Part shown: positions 34,652-44,090 of the stretch, piece after piece
Layout of the letters: each line of letters opens with the position of its first letter
How positions within the stretch are numbered: position 1 is the stretch's first letter
From: an uncultured Fibrobacter sp.
GTDB taxonomy: Bacteria; Fibrobacterota; Fibrobacteria; Fibrobacterales; Fibrobacteraceae
Assembly: GCF_947166265.1 (NCBI RefSeq)
Contig: NZ_CAMVDO010000001.1
Coordinates: forward strand, 248,001 to 312,000
Direction: 5' to 3'
Length of the DNA stretch: 64,000 nt
The notes under the pieces: generated by a model
The model's database searches: none
What the model saw: the letters and a program-made list of their open reading frames with translations, nothing else
What the model was told of the DNA's origin: nothing
Position numbers and translations under genes: made by a program

Positions 34652-36175
34652 ATGGGTAATAGATTTGATATGATGAAACTGACTGTCGTTGCTTCTTTGC
34701 TTGCGGCCGCAACTGCCTTCGCAGCCCCCAAGCCGCTAACCGTATGGATTATGCCCAACGGAGCCTCGCCCCAGGAGACTCTCGAGAAAAGACTTGACCT
34801 GTACACCCAAAAGACCGGTATTCCCACCAAGGTCCAGGTTCTGGACTGGGGTGAAGCATGGAACCGAATTACATTAGCCCTATCCGGTCAACAGGAAGCC
34901 CCCGATGTTCTGCAATTAGGAACAACCTGGATTCCCTATTTTGCTTCGCGCAACGAAATCAAGCCCCTGAATGAATTTTTAGGAAGCATCCAACCCGACC
35001 GGTTCGTCCCGGTCAGCTGGAACACGACGCATATCGACGAAGATACCGTCATCTATTCCATTCCTTGGTTCATCGACATTCGCGCCATTCTTGCGAACCA
35101 GAGACAGCTCAAGGAACATGGCATCACCAAGGAATCCGTGAGCACCTACGAGGGCTTTAGGGAAGCCATTCGCAAGGTTAATGCCAAGGACGAAGTTCTC
35201 GAAGACGGCGCCCATGTTCGCGGATATGCATTCCCGGGCAAGAACGACTGGAATATTCCCCACAACTTCGCCCCCTGGATCTGGAGCAACGGCGGATCGT
35301 TCATCAAGAAGGACGAGAACGGCAAGTGGAGCGCAAACATCCTTTCCAAGGAAACACTCACCGGTATTGCAAGCTACCTGCATTTCGTGATGGACTCGTT
35401 GGTTTCAACAGACGCCCTGCAAAACAACACAGCCCAGATTGCGCAACAGTTCAATAACGGCGAACTCGCCTTTATCGTGAGCACCTCCGAAATCGTGATG
35501 CAGACCCGCATCCACGGTAGCCAGGGAGGCCTTTCCAACGCCCGTATCGGAAGCGATAGCGTTACCGTCATACCGATTCCGAGGGGTAAGACCGGCAGTG
35601 TCAGTTTCATCGGCGGTTCGAACCTGGCTATCCCAGCAAAGAACAATCGAGCCGAAGCCGTCAAGCTTTTGCAGTTCCTCGTGAACGATGAAAACCTCGA
35701 CGCCTACACCAAGCAAATCGGCATGTTGCCCCCCTCCAAGAACGTATTGCAGGACTGGGCAAAAGACGAAAACTATAACGTACTCGTCAACGCCCTCGAA
35801 ACAGGCCGCGCCTACGTAGCCATTCCCGAATGGGGCGAAATAGAGCAGTTACTGGGAGCCATGTTCAGCACCGTGTGGGAACAGATGGAAATTCCCTCTC
35901 TCTATTCCGAAGAAAAGCTGTACGAGATTTTCCAGAACTTCACCGTCGAAATCGACAAGAAGTTGAACTACCCCTCAGCAAACATCATGACCCTCGCCGA
36001 ATTCAAGGAAATTTGGAGTGCGGTCAACGCGACTTCCGAAAAGAAGCCTGAAGTCGCCACCACGGATTCCACGGAAAGCGCCGCCGAAAGCAACATGCAA
36101 AAGGCTCCGTTCGTTTTCGTGACAGTCCTTATCCTCGGGTTCCTGTTCGCGTTCTTCCGCAAGAGAAAAAAGTAA
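34652..36175 (+). CDS. Solute-binding protein (ABC family 1) with C-terminal membrane anchor
   Basis: 507 residues. A signal peptide (cleavage after ATAFA, residue 24) leads into a family-1 extracellular sugar-binding fold: LTVWIMPNGASPQETLEKRLDLY, PDVLQLGTTWIPYFASRNEIKPLNEFL, YSIPWFIDIRAILANQ, FIGGSNLAIPAKNNRAEAVKLLQFL. A Thr/Glu/Ser-rich linker (about 460-484) precedes a transmembrane helix and basic end (FVFVTVLILGFLFAFFRKRKK). Normal binding proteins lack such an anchor. No ABC permease or ATPase is adjacent. The next gene, 20 bp on, is a Cache-type diguanylate cyclase. This suggests ligand sensing rather than uptake. Confidence 0.85.
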   Translation: MGNRFDMMKLTVVASLLAAATAFAAPKPLTVWIMPNGASPQETLEKRLDLYTQKTGIPTKVQVLDWGEAWNRITLALSGQQEAPDVLQLGTTWIPYFASRNEIKPLNEFLGSIQPDRFVPVSWNTTHIDEDTVIYSIPWFIDIRAILANQRQLKEHGITKESVSTYEGFREAIRKVNAKDEVLEDGAHVRGYAFPGKNDWNIPHNFAPWIWSNGGSFIKKDENGKWSANILSKETLTGIASYLHFVMDSLVSTDALQNNTAQIAQQFNNGELAFIVSTSEIVMQTRIHGSQGGLSNARIGSDSVTVIPIPRGKTGSVSFIGGSNLAIPAKNNRAEAVKLLQFLVNDENLDAYTKQIGMLPPSKNVLQDWAKDENYNVLVNALETGRAYVAIPEWGEIEQLLGAMFSTVWEQMEIPSLYSEEKLYEIFQNFTVEIDKKLNYPSANIMTLAEFKEIWSAVNATSEKKPEVATTDSTESAAESNMQKAPFVFVTVLILGFLFAFFRKRKK

Positions 36176-36195
36176 CGCATTAAGGTTGGGTGAGT

Positions 36196-37968
36196 ATGCC
36201 AGCGGTCGCGCTTACAGATTTCTCGCGAAGCATCGTATTCAAGGTACTTCTCGTATTGATAATCGCCATGACGCTTGTCGTCACGGGGAGTATCTTTATT
36301 TTCAACAACAGGCAAGCCGACCTGTTGGTTGAATGGAGTTACAACAACAACGAAGCGCTGATCAACCAGATTGCCACCATGTCGACCAACGAGATGAAGC
36401 AATTTGGTGACCGACTCTCCCTGCTCGCCAAGACTTCCGAAATCCAGAGCATGGACCCGACCACCGCCGCCAGTTACATCAAGAGCTTCAACATCTCGTC
36501 GCTCTTCATTTCCGGCGAAGCCATTACTTTGTACGACAAAGACAACAATTTTGTCTGCGACAATTCCATGGTCGGGCTCCCAACCGAATCGCCCTACCCC
36601 ATTGATTTTTCTCGCATCACGCCTCACCGTCCGTACATAACGCCATGGTTCAGGGATTCCAAGGACGCCCCGCCCAAAAGGATTTTCGGCATCAACATTT
36701 CCAACCGCGCCGTAGGTGACGGAAGCCTCATTGCGAATTTCTCGCTCCGCAGACTCTGGACAAATTTCCCGGATTACAAAATCGGCAAGAGCGGTTTCCT
36801 GGTCGCGGTAAACGGCAAGGGAGACATCCTTTACCACCCGGATCTCAAGAAGTGGCTTACCGACACACACAATATCACCGAGCTCGGCTTCAAGAAAATG
36901 GACCCGCGCACCTACAAGGTCGAAAAGGCGAAGTTTGAAGTTCTGGAAGACAATGCGTCGTACCTGATTAACTACCGCTACGATTCCAACTACGACTTCG
37001 GACTGATCGCCTGCCAGCCCAAGAGTGAAATCGACGAGCTGATTTCTTCGGCGACACAGGCCAGTATCGCCATCCTCATCATCTCGATCCTGATTATCCT
37101 TATTATTGCCGGATGGATGTTCTATATGCTGGGCGTTCCCCTGAACAAGCTGATCCAGCACATCAAGTTGATCACCGATGGCAACCTCGACATCAACGAA
37201 TTCAGTGTCGGCTCCCGTAATGACGAAATCGGTCAGCTGGGTAACGCATTCAACACGATGCACAACACGATCAAGCGGCAGATCGGCGAACTCAACGCCC
37301 ACAGGGACATGCTGGAACAGGAAGTTCGCGAACGCACCAAGGATCTGGAACTGGCTAACCAGAAGCTCGATCTGATTTCGAAGACCGACGAACTGACGGG
37401 ACTGCCCAACCGCCGCGACATGAACGAGACCATCGCAAACGAGGTCGGACGTGTTCAGCGTACGCACAAGCCGTTCTGTTTCATATTTATCGATATCGAC
37501 CATTTCAAGAACATCAACGACACCTACGGACATGCCTGCGGTGACCTTATCCTGAAATCTGTCGCCCAAACCGTTCGCACCCTGTTGCGCAAGTACGACG
37601 TTTTCGCACGCTACGGCGGCGAAGAATTCCTGACGCTGCTTCCTGAAACTGACCTCGAAGGAGCGGCTGTCGTTGCCGAACGTTTCCGCAAGAAGATTGA
37701 GCAAATGACCGTTCATTATGCGGACTTCACCATCAAGGTGACGATTACCCTGGGCGTATCGCGCTACGACGAACGCCTTGGTGCAGACCGAAGCATCCAG
37801 ATGGCGGACAAGGCGCTTTACCGAGGCAAGGAAAGCGGACGTAACCAGGTGATCGTATGGGAACCGGAATGGGTTACCGAAGCCGACTATGAAGCGGCAG
37901 CAATCGAGCTTGCGGCACAGAAGAAAAACGCCGAAAGCAATGCCGAAAAATTGAACGAAGAAAAATAG
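36196..37968 (+). CDS. Membrane diguanylate cyclase (Cache-HAMP-GGDEF)
   Basis: 590 residues from the ATG at 36196; a GTG six bases earlier is possible. An N-terminal transmembrane helix, a periplasmic double-Cache sensor (about 40-285; PYITPWFRDSK, GKSGFLVAVNGKGDILYHP), a second helix (AILIISILIILIIAGWMFY), a HAMP region, a coiled coil and a GGDEF domain (about 400-555) follow in order. The signature is GGEEF (474-478), an active form; the metal-binding FIDIDHFKNINDTYGH is complete. It should make cyclic di-GMP. No RxxD inhibitory site is evident just before GGEEF. It is coupled with the anchored solute-binding protein, a probable ligand-sensing partner. Confidence 0.92.
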   Translation: MPAVALTDFSRSIVFKVLLVLIIAMTLVVTGSIFIFNNRQADLLVEWSYNNNEALINQIATMSTNEMKQFGDRLSLLAKTSEIQSMDPTTAASYIKSFNISSLFISGEAITLYDKDNNFVCDNSMVGLPTESPYPIDFSRITPHRPYITPWFRDSKDAPPKRIFGINISNRAVGDGSLIANFSLRRLWTNFPDYKIGKSGFLVAVNGKGDILYHPDLKKWLTDTHNITELGFKKMDPRTYKVEKAKFEVLEDNASYLINYRYDSNYDFGLIACQPKSEIDELISSATQASIAILIISILIILIIAGWMFYMLGVPLNKLIQHIKLITDGNLDINEFSVGSRNDEIGQLGNAFNTMHNTIKRQIGELNAHRDMLEQEVRERTKDLELANQKLDLISKTDELTGLPNRRDMNETIANEVGRVQRTHKPFCFIFIDIDHFKNINDTYGHACGDLILKSVAQTVRTLLRKYDVFARYGGEEFLTLLPETDLEGAAVVAERFRKKIEQMTVHYADFTIKVTITLGVSRYDERLGADRSIQMADKALYRGKESGRNQVIVWEPEWVTEADYEAAAIELAAQKKNAESNAEKLNEEK

Positions 37969-38002
37969 CGAAAGCAACACACGAGGTTATATTCAAAAAA
38001 GG

Positions 38003-38036
38003 AACCCACCCGCCTATGAACTAGCGGGTGGGTTTC
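38003..38036 (+). terminator. Terminator after the diguanylate cyclase gene
   Basis: An 11-bp stem AACCCACCCGC / GCGGGTGGGTT with a 10-base loop. The T-tract is short (TTTCGTT). Confidence 0.65.
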
Positions 38037-38045
38037 GTTATACAA

Positions 38046-38077
38046 AAAACACCGGAAGATTTACTTCCGGTGTTTTT
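38046..38077 (-). terminator. Terminator of tRNA-Pro (bidirectional)
   Basis: The stem ACACCGGAAG / CTTCCGGTGT has A- and T-tracts on both sides. On the minus strand it lies 3 bp after the tRNA and is followed by TTTTTTG. Confidence 0.85.
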
Positions 38078-38080
38078 ATA

Positions 38081-38154
38081 TCGGGATGACTGAATTCGAA
38101 TCAGCGACCTCTTGAACCCCATTCAAGCGCTCTACCAGGCTGAGCTACATCCCG
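38081..38154 (-). tRNA. tRNA-Pro (anticodon GGG)
   Basis: 74 bases on the minus strand. The acceptor CGGGATG pairs with CATCCCG over seven pairs, with discriminator A. The D arm is GCTCAGCCTGGTAGAGC, the anticodon stem CTTGA/TCAAG with loop ATGGGGT, and the T arm contains TTCGAAT. The C1-G72 pair is usual for bacterial proline tRNAs. CCA is not encoded. Confidence 0.93.
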
Positions 38155-38227
38155 TTGGTTCTGGTGGGTCAAAATTAGATAAAAAAAGGCTTTTTTGCAA
38201 GGCTAAAGCCCCAAAAAAGCCAAAATT

Positions 38228-38950
38228 TTACTTCCAGTAGCCGACAATCAGGATTTCGGGAGTTGCCTTGGGATACTTCTTGCTCTTGAACGAGACAATC
38301 TTGCGGATACTTTTCTGCTTGAGTTCCCAGCCCTCGCGAGCAAGTCCCTTTGTCGAAATCGTAATTTTCAGTCCCGGCACCTTTCCGCCTTCCTTGATCT
38401 TGTCGAGCTTATCGACATTGAGCATCACGGGCTTGGTCTTGATGCTGAACTGCTTTGCAGATTCAGGATCCAGCGTTAAATCCGGACGGGATTTCTTGTC
38501 GGTTTCCCAGACATAGAAAGACCATTCACGAGATTCCCCCTTGCCGTAATAGCCTGCATCAAACAGCTTTTCTCCGAAAAAGAACGGAGCCTTGACAATG
38601 CCATCCATCGAAGTGGTATAGGGCTTACCCGTAGTATCGACTAGAACGACAACCGGATTGATCTGACCTTCCATATTCGAGAAATCAAAGTCGAATTCGA
38701 TCGTAACCGTTCCGTTGGCAGGAATCTTGGGCGGATACTTGAAATTAGACATTCCCACCCCCTGTCCCATTACCGTTTCCAGGACTATTTCCTTGCCCGA
38801 AATGTTCGCTCCCTTAAGAACGATATGCTTAGTATCGCCCTGGTCCACATAACCGATCGGATAAGTTTCAGGAACAAAACGGATTGCATCGTCGGCAAGG
38901 GCGCCAACGCACATCAAGGAAGAGGCCAACAGGATAGTTTTCAATTTCAT
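38228..38950 (-). CDS. Periplasmic protein with DUF1573-like Ig domain
   Basis: 240 residues from the ATG at 38950; signal peptide MKLKTILLASSLMCVGALA. The first half (FVPETYPIGYVDQGDTKHIVLKG, ANGTVTIEFDFD, NPVVVLVDTTGKPYT) resembles DUF1573 or ASPM-SPD-2-Hydin-like Ig folds, and the second half is a basic beta domain (KQSIRKIVSFKSKKYPKATPEILIVGYWK). It probably binds something in the periplasm. It follows a small gene on the same strand by 17 bp. Confidence 0.7.
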   Translation of the reverse strand: MKLKTILLASSLMCVGALADDAIRFVPETYPIGYVDQGDTKHIVLKGANISGKEIVLETVMGQGVGMSNFKYPPKIPANGTVTIEFDFDFSNMEGQINPVVVLVDTTGKPYTTSMDGIVKAPFFFGEKLFDAGYYGKGESREWSFYVWETDKKSRPDLTLDPESAKQFSIKTKPVMLNVDKLDKIKEGGKVPGLKITISTKGLAREGWELKQKSIRKIVSFKSKKYPKATPEILIVGYWK

Positions 38951-38967
38951 GCCACAAATATACAAAA

Positions 38968-39219
38968 TCAGGAACCCAAGGTACAGCCCAGGGCACTCAG
39001 CACGTAATTTTCGCTTTCCCCGTTACGGTAGAAGGGCAACAGGATTTCGTCGTCGACCAGGGAATCGTCAAAACCGTTCAGCTGGAGCTGTTCGTCGATA
39101 CGGCGCTTGAACATCGAAAAGCCACTGTTCCAGGGTTTCGATTCCACATTTTCATAACCAGCTTCAGAGAAAACGTCAAGCTTGTAGTCCTTGCGCGTGT
39201 ACCTATTATTTTTAGTCAT
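38968..39219 (-). CDS. Small hypothetical protein
   Basis: 83 residues with AAGGA five bases before the ATG. It is charged and soluble, with no membrane segment (VFSEAGYENVESKPWNSGF, FKRRIDEQLQLNGFDDSLVDDEILLPFYR). No family is recognised. It precedes the DUF1573-like gene and may be co-transcribed with it. Confidence 0.65.
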   Translation of the reverse strand: MTKNNRYTRKDYKLDVFSEAGYENVESKPWNSGFSMFKRRIDEQLQLNGFDDSLVDDEILLPFYRNGESENYVLSALGCTLGS

Positions 39220-39455
39220 ATCAGTCCTTTTTTTAAGGCACCGACAACCTAGAAAACCAGTGCCTTTCTGTGCATATAATATAGAATTAAGCAGATGTCA
39301 TATTATGACATTTTCAACATTTGAAAGACAGGGAGGGAACGGGATATCGATTTTTTACTCTACCAAAGCTAATGGAGAATAGCACCCGTAACGGATAAAT
39401 TTCTGAATAGGGACTAGCGCATTTGTTATATTATGGGCAGCACATTTTACAAGCC

Positions 39456-40361
39456 ATGACCCGTATCGTAAAAAAAGATGACAGTTCCGAAGTCCGCCGC
39501 ATCACGTGGGTTGGACTCGGATGGAACATTGTTTTGTCGGTCGGCAAGTTTTTCGCAGGCTATTTCGGAGGGTCACAGGCCCTTATCGCCGACGCCATCC
39601 ATAGCGCATCGGATTTTATCACCGACATCGCGATTATCGTGGGGTCCAGATTCTGGAATTCCCCGCCCGATGCAGAGCACCCCTATGGGCATCGTCGTTT
39701 CGAGACGCTGATTTCGGTCGGAATCGGACTTGCCGTGTGCGCCGTAGGCTTTGGACTCGGCTATAACGCCGTCATCGCCCTCAAGGACGGAGTCCAGTCA
39801 AAACCCGAATGGATTGCCGCCATCATGGCAGCCGTTTCTATCGTTGTGAAAGAGGCGCTTTTCCGTTACACGCGAAACAAGGGGCGCGCCATCCGAAGCG
39901 AAGCGGTCGAGGCAAACGCCTGGCATCACCGAAGCGACGCCTACAGTTCCATCCCGGTACTGGTCGCAGTCCTTTTCGGAATCCTTTTCCCGGACCTCTG
40001 GTTTGCTGATTCCGTCGGCGCCATCATTGTGTCGGTATTCATTATTCATTCGGGATTTGAAATCGCATGGCCGGGAATTCACCGCGTCGCCGACGAAGGC
40101 GCCAGCGAAGAAGTGTCGCAGAGGCTGAAAAGCATCGCTCTCGCCTGTCCGAACGTAATTAGCATCCACGGGTTCCGTTCACGCTACGTGGGCTCCGATC
40201 TGCACGTAGACCTGCACGTGGTTGTTCCCGCCGAGATGACGCTCCTTGCAGCACATGACCTAGCCGAAGAAGTCGAACGCCAGCTCATTGAATCGGGCGA
40301 GAACGTAGTCGATGCGCTCGTACACATCGACCCCTACGACGAAAGAAAAGCGAACAAGTAG
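39456..40361 (+). CDS. Cation diffusion facilitator (metal efflux)
   Basis: 301 residues from the ATG at 39456; an earlier TTG at 39423 would read through a likely promoter (TTGTTATATTATG). Six transmembrane helices are predictable. Metal site A is formed by DAIHSASD (Asp46, His49, Asp53) and NAWHHRSDAYSS; DAEHPYGHRRFET is the family hallmark after helix II. The cytoplasmic C-terminal domain is VISIHGFRSRYVGSDLHVDLHVVV. Members export zinc, iron, manganese or cobalt with proton antiport; the metal is not certain. No Shine-Dalgarno is evident. Confidence 0.92.
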   Translation: MTRIVKKDDSSEVRRITWVGLGWNIVLSVGKFFAGYFGGSQALIADAIHSASDFITDIAIIVGSRFWNSPPDAEHPYGHRRFETLISVGIGLAVCAVGFGLGYNAVIALKDGVQSKPEWIAAIMAAVSIVVKEALFRYTRNKGRAIRSEAVEANAWHHRSDAYSSIPVLVAVLFGILFPDLWFADSVGAIIVSVFIIHSGFEIAWPGIHRVADEGASEEVSQRLKSIALACPNVISIHGFRSRYVGSDLHVDLHVVVPAEMTLLAAHDLAEEVERQLIESGENVVDALVHIDPYDERKANK

Positions 40362-40369
40362 AAAGACCT

Positions 40370-42754
40370 CTACATGACTTTGGGGCGGCCGGTCTGCATT
40401 TTCATTAGCGTATCGACAATTTTATCCCAGTGTTCTAGCGCCACCTTGCCAATAGCCGGGTCGTACATGACACCGAGATTTTTCTCGATTTCCTTGCGGC
40501 AGTAGTCGAGCGACATCGCATCGCGGTAGACGCGCTTACTCGTCATGGCATCGATCGAATCCGCAATGGCAATGATGCGGGCACCGATAGGAATTTCTTC
40601 GCCCTTGAGCCCCTCGGGGTACCCGCGACCGTCAAAACGTTCATGGTGATGCAGCACGATCTGCACCAATTCGTGCGTATAGTTCGACTGCATCAGGATC
40701 TTTGCACCAATGATCGGATGCTGCTTGATAATCGAGAATTCGTCATCGGTCAGCTTACCCGGTTTTCCGAGCACATTGTCGCTGATGCCCATCTTGCCGA
40801 TATCATGCAGGTGTGCCGCATGCGTAATCAACGATACCGAGGCCTCAGAAAGGCCAAGGAAACGCGAGAGCAGTTCCGTATACGCCTTGACGCGTTCGGA
40901 ATGGTGTGCCGTATAGGAATCCTTCGCTTCTTCCACCGAAATCAGGCAGGTAATCAGATCCTTCAGGTTCTGGTTCTCGTTGTTTTCGGTCGGTTTGTGA
41001 TAGCGCACCTTGTCGCGGTACATGTTCAAGTCCGCTTCCATTTTCCAGTCGCTAATGGACTTGCGGATACCCGAGTCACTGCGAAGCCTACTTTCACCGA
41101 CGGCAATCGACAAATGGTAAAGGGCGTCCTTGTTGTATTCCTCGATATTCCTTTGCAGGCTGGAATACAGCAGGAACAGGGAATCCAAAGGCGCCTTCGT
41201 CACTACGGCAAATTCGTCACCGCCGATTCTAAAGCAATTCCCGTGAAGTCCATAAGCTTTCTTGATGGATTTTCCAGCTGCGATAATCAGGGCGTCACCC
41301 GCCTGATGCCCGAAGGTATCGTTTGCGTACTTGAGCCCGTTTAGATCCATCAAGACCATCGTCCAGTTCCCGGCATCGGAGTCTTCCATGGCAATACTTT
41401 TGAGCAGTTCGTCAAAGGCAAGCCTATTTTCAAGCCCCGTCAGAGCATCCGTCGTCGCGACATCTTGCAGATGTTCGTTCATCACGCGGAGCTTGCTGTT
41501 AATTTGTTCAAGCTCGAACGAAGTTTCGCGAATGAAGGTCGCCATACGGGCCGCAAGCGGAAGCCTAGTCGTCATTTCGGAGCGGATATCTTCTGTTTTT
41601 TCAGGAGTTTTCTCGACTGCGGCACCTTCACGCATCGAAGCGATGACAAGCGTAATGTTATGCTGGTTCAAGTGTCCCTTTTCGCGCAGGAATTCCCCAT
41701 GCGAAAAGAAGCCCGTACTCGAAGCAAGCCCCTTGAACGGAGTGATTTCGTAAGTCGGTTCGCGCTGCGACCAGAACGCCTTTCGCGCCGCACACGAGAA
41801 AATGTGTTGCACCTCGGGCCCAAACTGCCTACATTTTTCACTTTCTTCCCTGATGCGGTCCACGATCAATCCCGGCTCACCATACGAAAGCCTGATAATG
41901 GAACCTTCATCGATATCGGAAGACATCGTGAGTGAACCGTCGGGATTACTCGAGCCCGGTGCGCGGACGATAGAGACACCATTATGCTCGTACAGCATCG
42001 GGAACTCAAGCGCATTGTAGAAGAAATTCTGGTCGTTCTTGATATTCAGATACTTGTTATAAACTTCGTAGGCGGGAATTCCTCCCAGCTCGTAAAGGAT
42101 GTTCCCTTCGGAACGGGTTACGTGGAAATTACGGCCGATCGGTTTCCATCCGCTAATCTTGCGGGAATCGACATAAAATTCGGGACCGCCAAAGAACAGC
42201 ACCAAAAGGCCAGATCTTGTATAGCCGCCTTCTGACGAGAAAATGCAAGAATTCGGGCTCGTAATATCGGGAGAACAGACGATGCCACCGAATACTTGGA
42301 TATCGGATGCAAGGTCATCGAGCCCTTCGCAAAGGGACGTTGTCGAGAACGGGGAGATACAATGGTAAATTTCGACAGCCTTGACCCATGGATTTTCCTT
42401 GGTCACATTGACAATATGCCGTGCGATTCCACCGACAGATTCCCGATTATAATCATATTGGCGAACCGTGAACTTGCTCGTCGGCTTTTCGAAAATAACG
42501 GCAGATACAGAAATATCCGTAGAGACTTCACAATCAACGATATTGCCACTGGTAGAATTGCCCACCCAGGGCACATCGGGAAAGAACCTTTCCAGGCAGT
42601 CCCAAACCGGCTTCAGCTTTTCGGGTTCCAGAATCGCCGAATGAATCTGGAAATACATTGTCGGGGAACCATGTTCCTTATACCATTTGCTGAACAGGGC
42701 GATTTCTGTTTCAAACGAAACAACGTCTTTGTAGTTAAAGATTTTGTTTTTCAT
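40370..42754 (-). CDS. FIST-GGDEF-HD-GYP protein (bifunctional cyclic di-GMP enzyme candidate)
   Basis: 794 residues from the ATG at 42754; an ATG 13 codons earlier overlaps promoter-like DNA. Order: FIST_N and FIST_C sensory domains (about 20-375; VPWVGNSTSGNIV, VFGGIVCSPD, SCAARKAFW), a short helix, GGDEF (about 420-570; DLNGLKYANDTFGHQAGD, active-site GGDEF near residue 508), and HD-GYP (about 600-780; HDIGK near 651, HHHERFDGRGYPEG near 710). FIST domains are thought to bind small ligands such as amino acids. Both a cyclic di-GMP synthase and a phosphodiesterase with intact motifs are fused, without membrane anchor. Confidence 0.92.
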   Translation of the reverse strand: MKNKIFNYKDVVSFETEIALFSKWYKEHGSPTMYFQIHSAILEPEKLKPVWDCLERFFPDVPWVGNSTSGNIVDCEVSTDISVSAVIFEKPTSKFTVRQYDYNRESVGGIARHIVNVTKENPWVKAVEIYHCISPFSTTSLCEGLDDLASDIQVFGGIVCSPDITSPNSCIFSSEGGYTRSGLLVLFFGGPEFYVDSRKISGWKPIGRNFHVTRSEGNILYELGGIPAYEVYNKYLNIKNDQNFFYNALEFPMLYEHNGVSIVRAPGSSNPDGSLTMSSDIDEGSIIRLSYGEPGLIVDRIREESEKCRQFGPEVQHIFSCAARKAFWSQREPTYEITPFKGLASSTGFFSHGEFLREKGHLNQHNITLVIASMREGAAVEKTPEKTEDIRSEMTTRLPLAARMATFIRETSFELEQINSKLRVMNEHLQDVATTDALTGLENRLAFDELLKSIAMEDSDAGNWTMVLMDLNGLKYANDTFGHQAGDALIIAAGKSIKKAYGLHGNCFRIGGDEFAVVTKAPLDSLFLLYSSLQRNIEEYNKDALYHLSIAVGESRLRSDSGIRKSISDWKMEADLNMYRDKVRYHKPTENNENQNLKDLITCLISVEEAKDSYTAHHSERVKAYTELLSRFLGLSEASVSLITHAAHLHDIGKMGISDNVLGKPGKLTDDEFSIIKQHPIIGAKILMQSNYTHELVQIVLHHHERFDGRGYPEGLKGEEIPIGARIIAIADSIDAMTSKRVYRDAMSLDYCRKEIEKNLGVMYDPAIGKVALEHWDKIVDTLMKMQTGRPKVM

Positions 42755-42887
42755 TCTACCATATCCCGATATTTGAGAATAACTTACATCCAATATAAAT
42801 TATATAAATGGAAATTTACAATTTCGAACAAAAATTGCTTAAAAATTTTATTCCAAGTTGGAATATTCTAATGTTCGGGAAATTACA

Positions 42888-43985
42888 CTATCGGCCGGCA
42901 AATTGGTCACCGAACTTGAGTTCGGTTTCCTTGGCACCGTTCAGATTGACAAGTCGATCCGGAGAAAACAGCATGTCGCGAGCAGGCCCTTCCTTGAGTG
43001 CTTGCAGGCGCTCGAAAAACTCTTCTGCAGTCTGTGCCGTAAGGAGCAACTGACGAATATGCAGGTCCGGGTCATCAAAGCCTTTGCAGAGGCGAGCGGA
43101 CAGTTGCTTGAGGCGGCCGAGCGCCCCCATTTCAGTGGAGCCGTCCTCGAGTTTAAACTTGTAGTAAAGCGGGAACACGTCGAGCGCCTCGACAGCTGTC
43201 ATCTGACGTTCCGGGCACCCTTCCCAGGCATCGGCAATTTGTCCGAAAATCCACGGGTTATGCATGGCACCGCGGCCAATGGACACGCCCGACACTCCGT
43301 AGGTTTCAAGACGCTCTCGGGCGGTCGCGACGCTATTCACGTCGCCATTCCCGATCACGGGAATCTTGGCCGCGGCAGCAACTTTGCCGATCCAGTCCCA
43401 GTTGGCAAGGCCGTTGTACCCCTGCAGCCTGGTGCGGCCATGCACCGTAAGCATCTCGACGCCCTCTCCCTCGGCAATTTTGAGCGTTTCCATCACGTTG
43501 ATGCTAGAATCGTCCCAGCCGATGCGGCACTTGAGGGTAAGCGGAATGTCTACGCACGAAGAATCGAGCGCCGCCCGGACGTCATGCAGGATTTCTTGCA
43601 AGCGCGGCAGGTCGCGCAATAGTCCCGAGCCGCTCCCCTTCCCCGCGACCTTGGGAGCGGGGCACCCCGCATTCACCTCGATGAACTCCGGGTGAAGGGC
43701 CTCGGCAATTTTTTTAGCGGCAGCGGCCATCCTGTCCGGAAAGCGGCCAAAGATTTGGACGCCGAAGGGGCGTTCTTCGGGGAAGAACTTTAACTGCTTA
43801 TGTCCTTCCAGGCAAAAAACGGCATCCCCGTCGGTCGGAACGAATTCCGACACCAAAAGCCCCATACGGTTTCCCGACAAAACACGGCAGAGTCTGCGGA
43901 AAGGGGCATCCGTCACCCCGTCCATGGGACTGAGGATTGTATTCGGAAAAACGTCCAAATTTCTGAGCCTAAAACTTTTCAACAT
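42888..43985 (-). CDS. tRNA-dihydrouridine synthase
   Basis: 365 residues from the ATG at 43985; a GTG three codons upstream is possible. An FMN-dependent enzyme that reduces uridines in tRNA. SPMDGVTDAPFRRL, the catalytic Cys108 in EVNAGCPAPKV, TVHGRTRLQGY, and IPVIGNGDVNS with VSIGRGAMHNPWIFGQ (FMN phosphate site) are all present, and the C-terminal helical domain is of usual length. The DusA/B/C subtype is not certain; the DusB-like form is likely for a bacterium with a single enzyme. The gene is monocistronic and divergent from the HU/IHF gene. Confidence 0.92.
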   Translation of the reverse strand: MLKSFRLRNLDVFPNTILSPMDGVTDAPFRRLCRVLSGNRMGLLVSEFVPTDGDAVFCLEGHKQLKFFPEERPFGVQIFGRFPDRMAAAAKKIAEALHPEFIEVNAGCPAPKVAGKGSGSGLLRDLPRLQEILHDVRAALDSSCVDIPLTLKCRIGWDDSSINVMETLKIAEGEGVEMLTVHGRTRLQGYNGLANWDWIGKVAAAAKIPVIGNGDVNSVATARERLETYGVSGVSIGRGAMHNPWIFGQIADAWEGCPERQMTAVEALDVFPLYYKFKLEDGSTEMGALGRLKQLSARLCKGFDDPDLHIRQLLLTAQTAEEFFERLQALKEGPARDMLFSPDRLVNLNGAKETELKFGDQFAGR

Positions 43986-44090
43986 TTTAACCACAATTAT
44001 TCACAAATAGTCCGCAATCAGCACCCGAAAAAAATATTTAATTTCGAAGTGAACGATACGCTAACTCGTTGATAAACCTATATTTAAGCC

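Noticed and set aside
35968-37980. 670-codon open frame antisense to the diguanylate cyclase
   Set aside because: Same third-position effect; the plus-strand gene has complete Cache, HAMP and GGEEF features.
44000-44030. TTATTCACA resembling a DnaA box near the HU/IHF gene, as a possible origin
   Set aside because: A single imperfect box without a cluster, AT-rich unwinding element or dnaA/dnaN neighbours. gyrB nearby is not enough.
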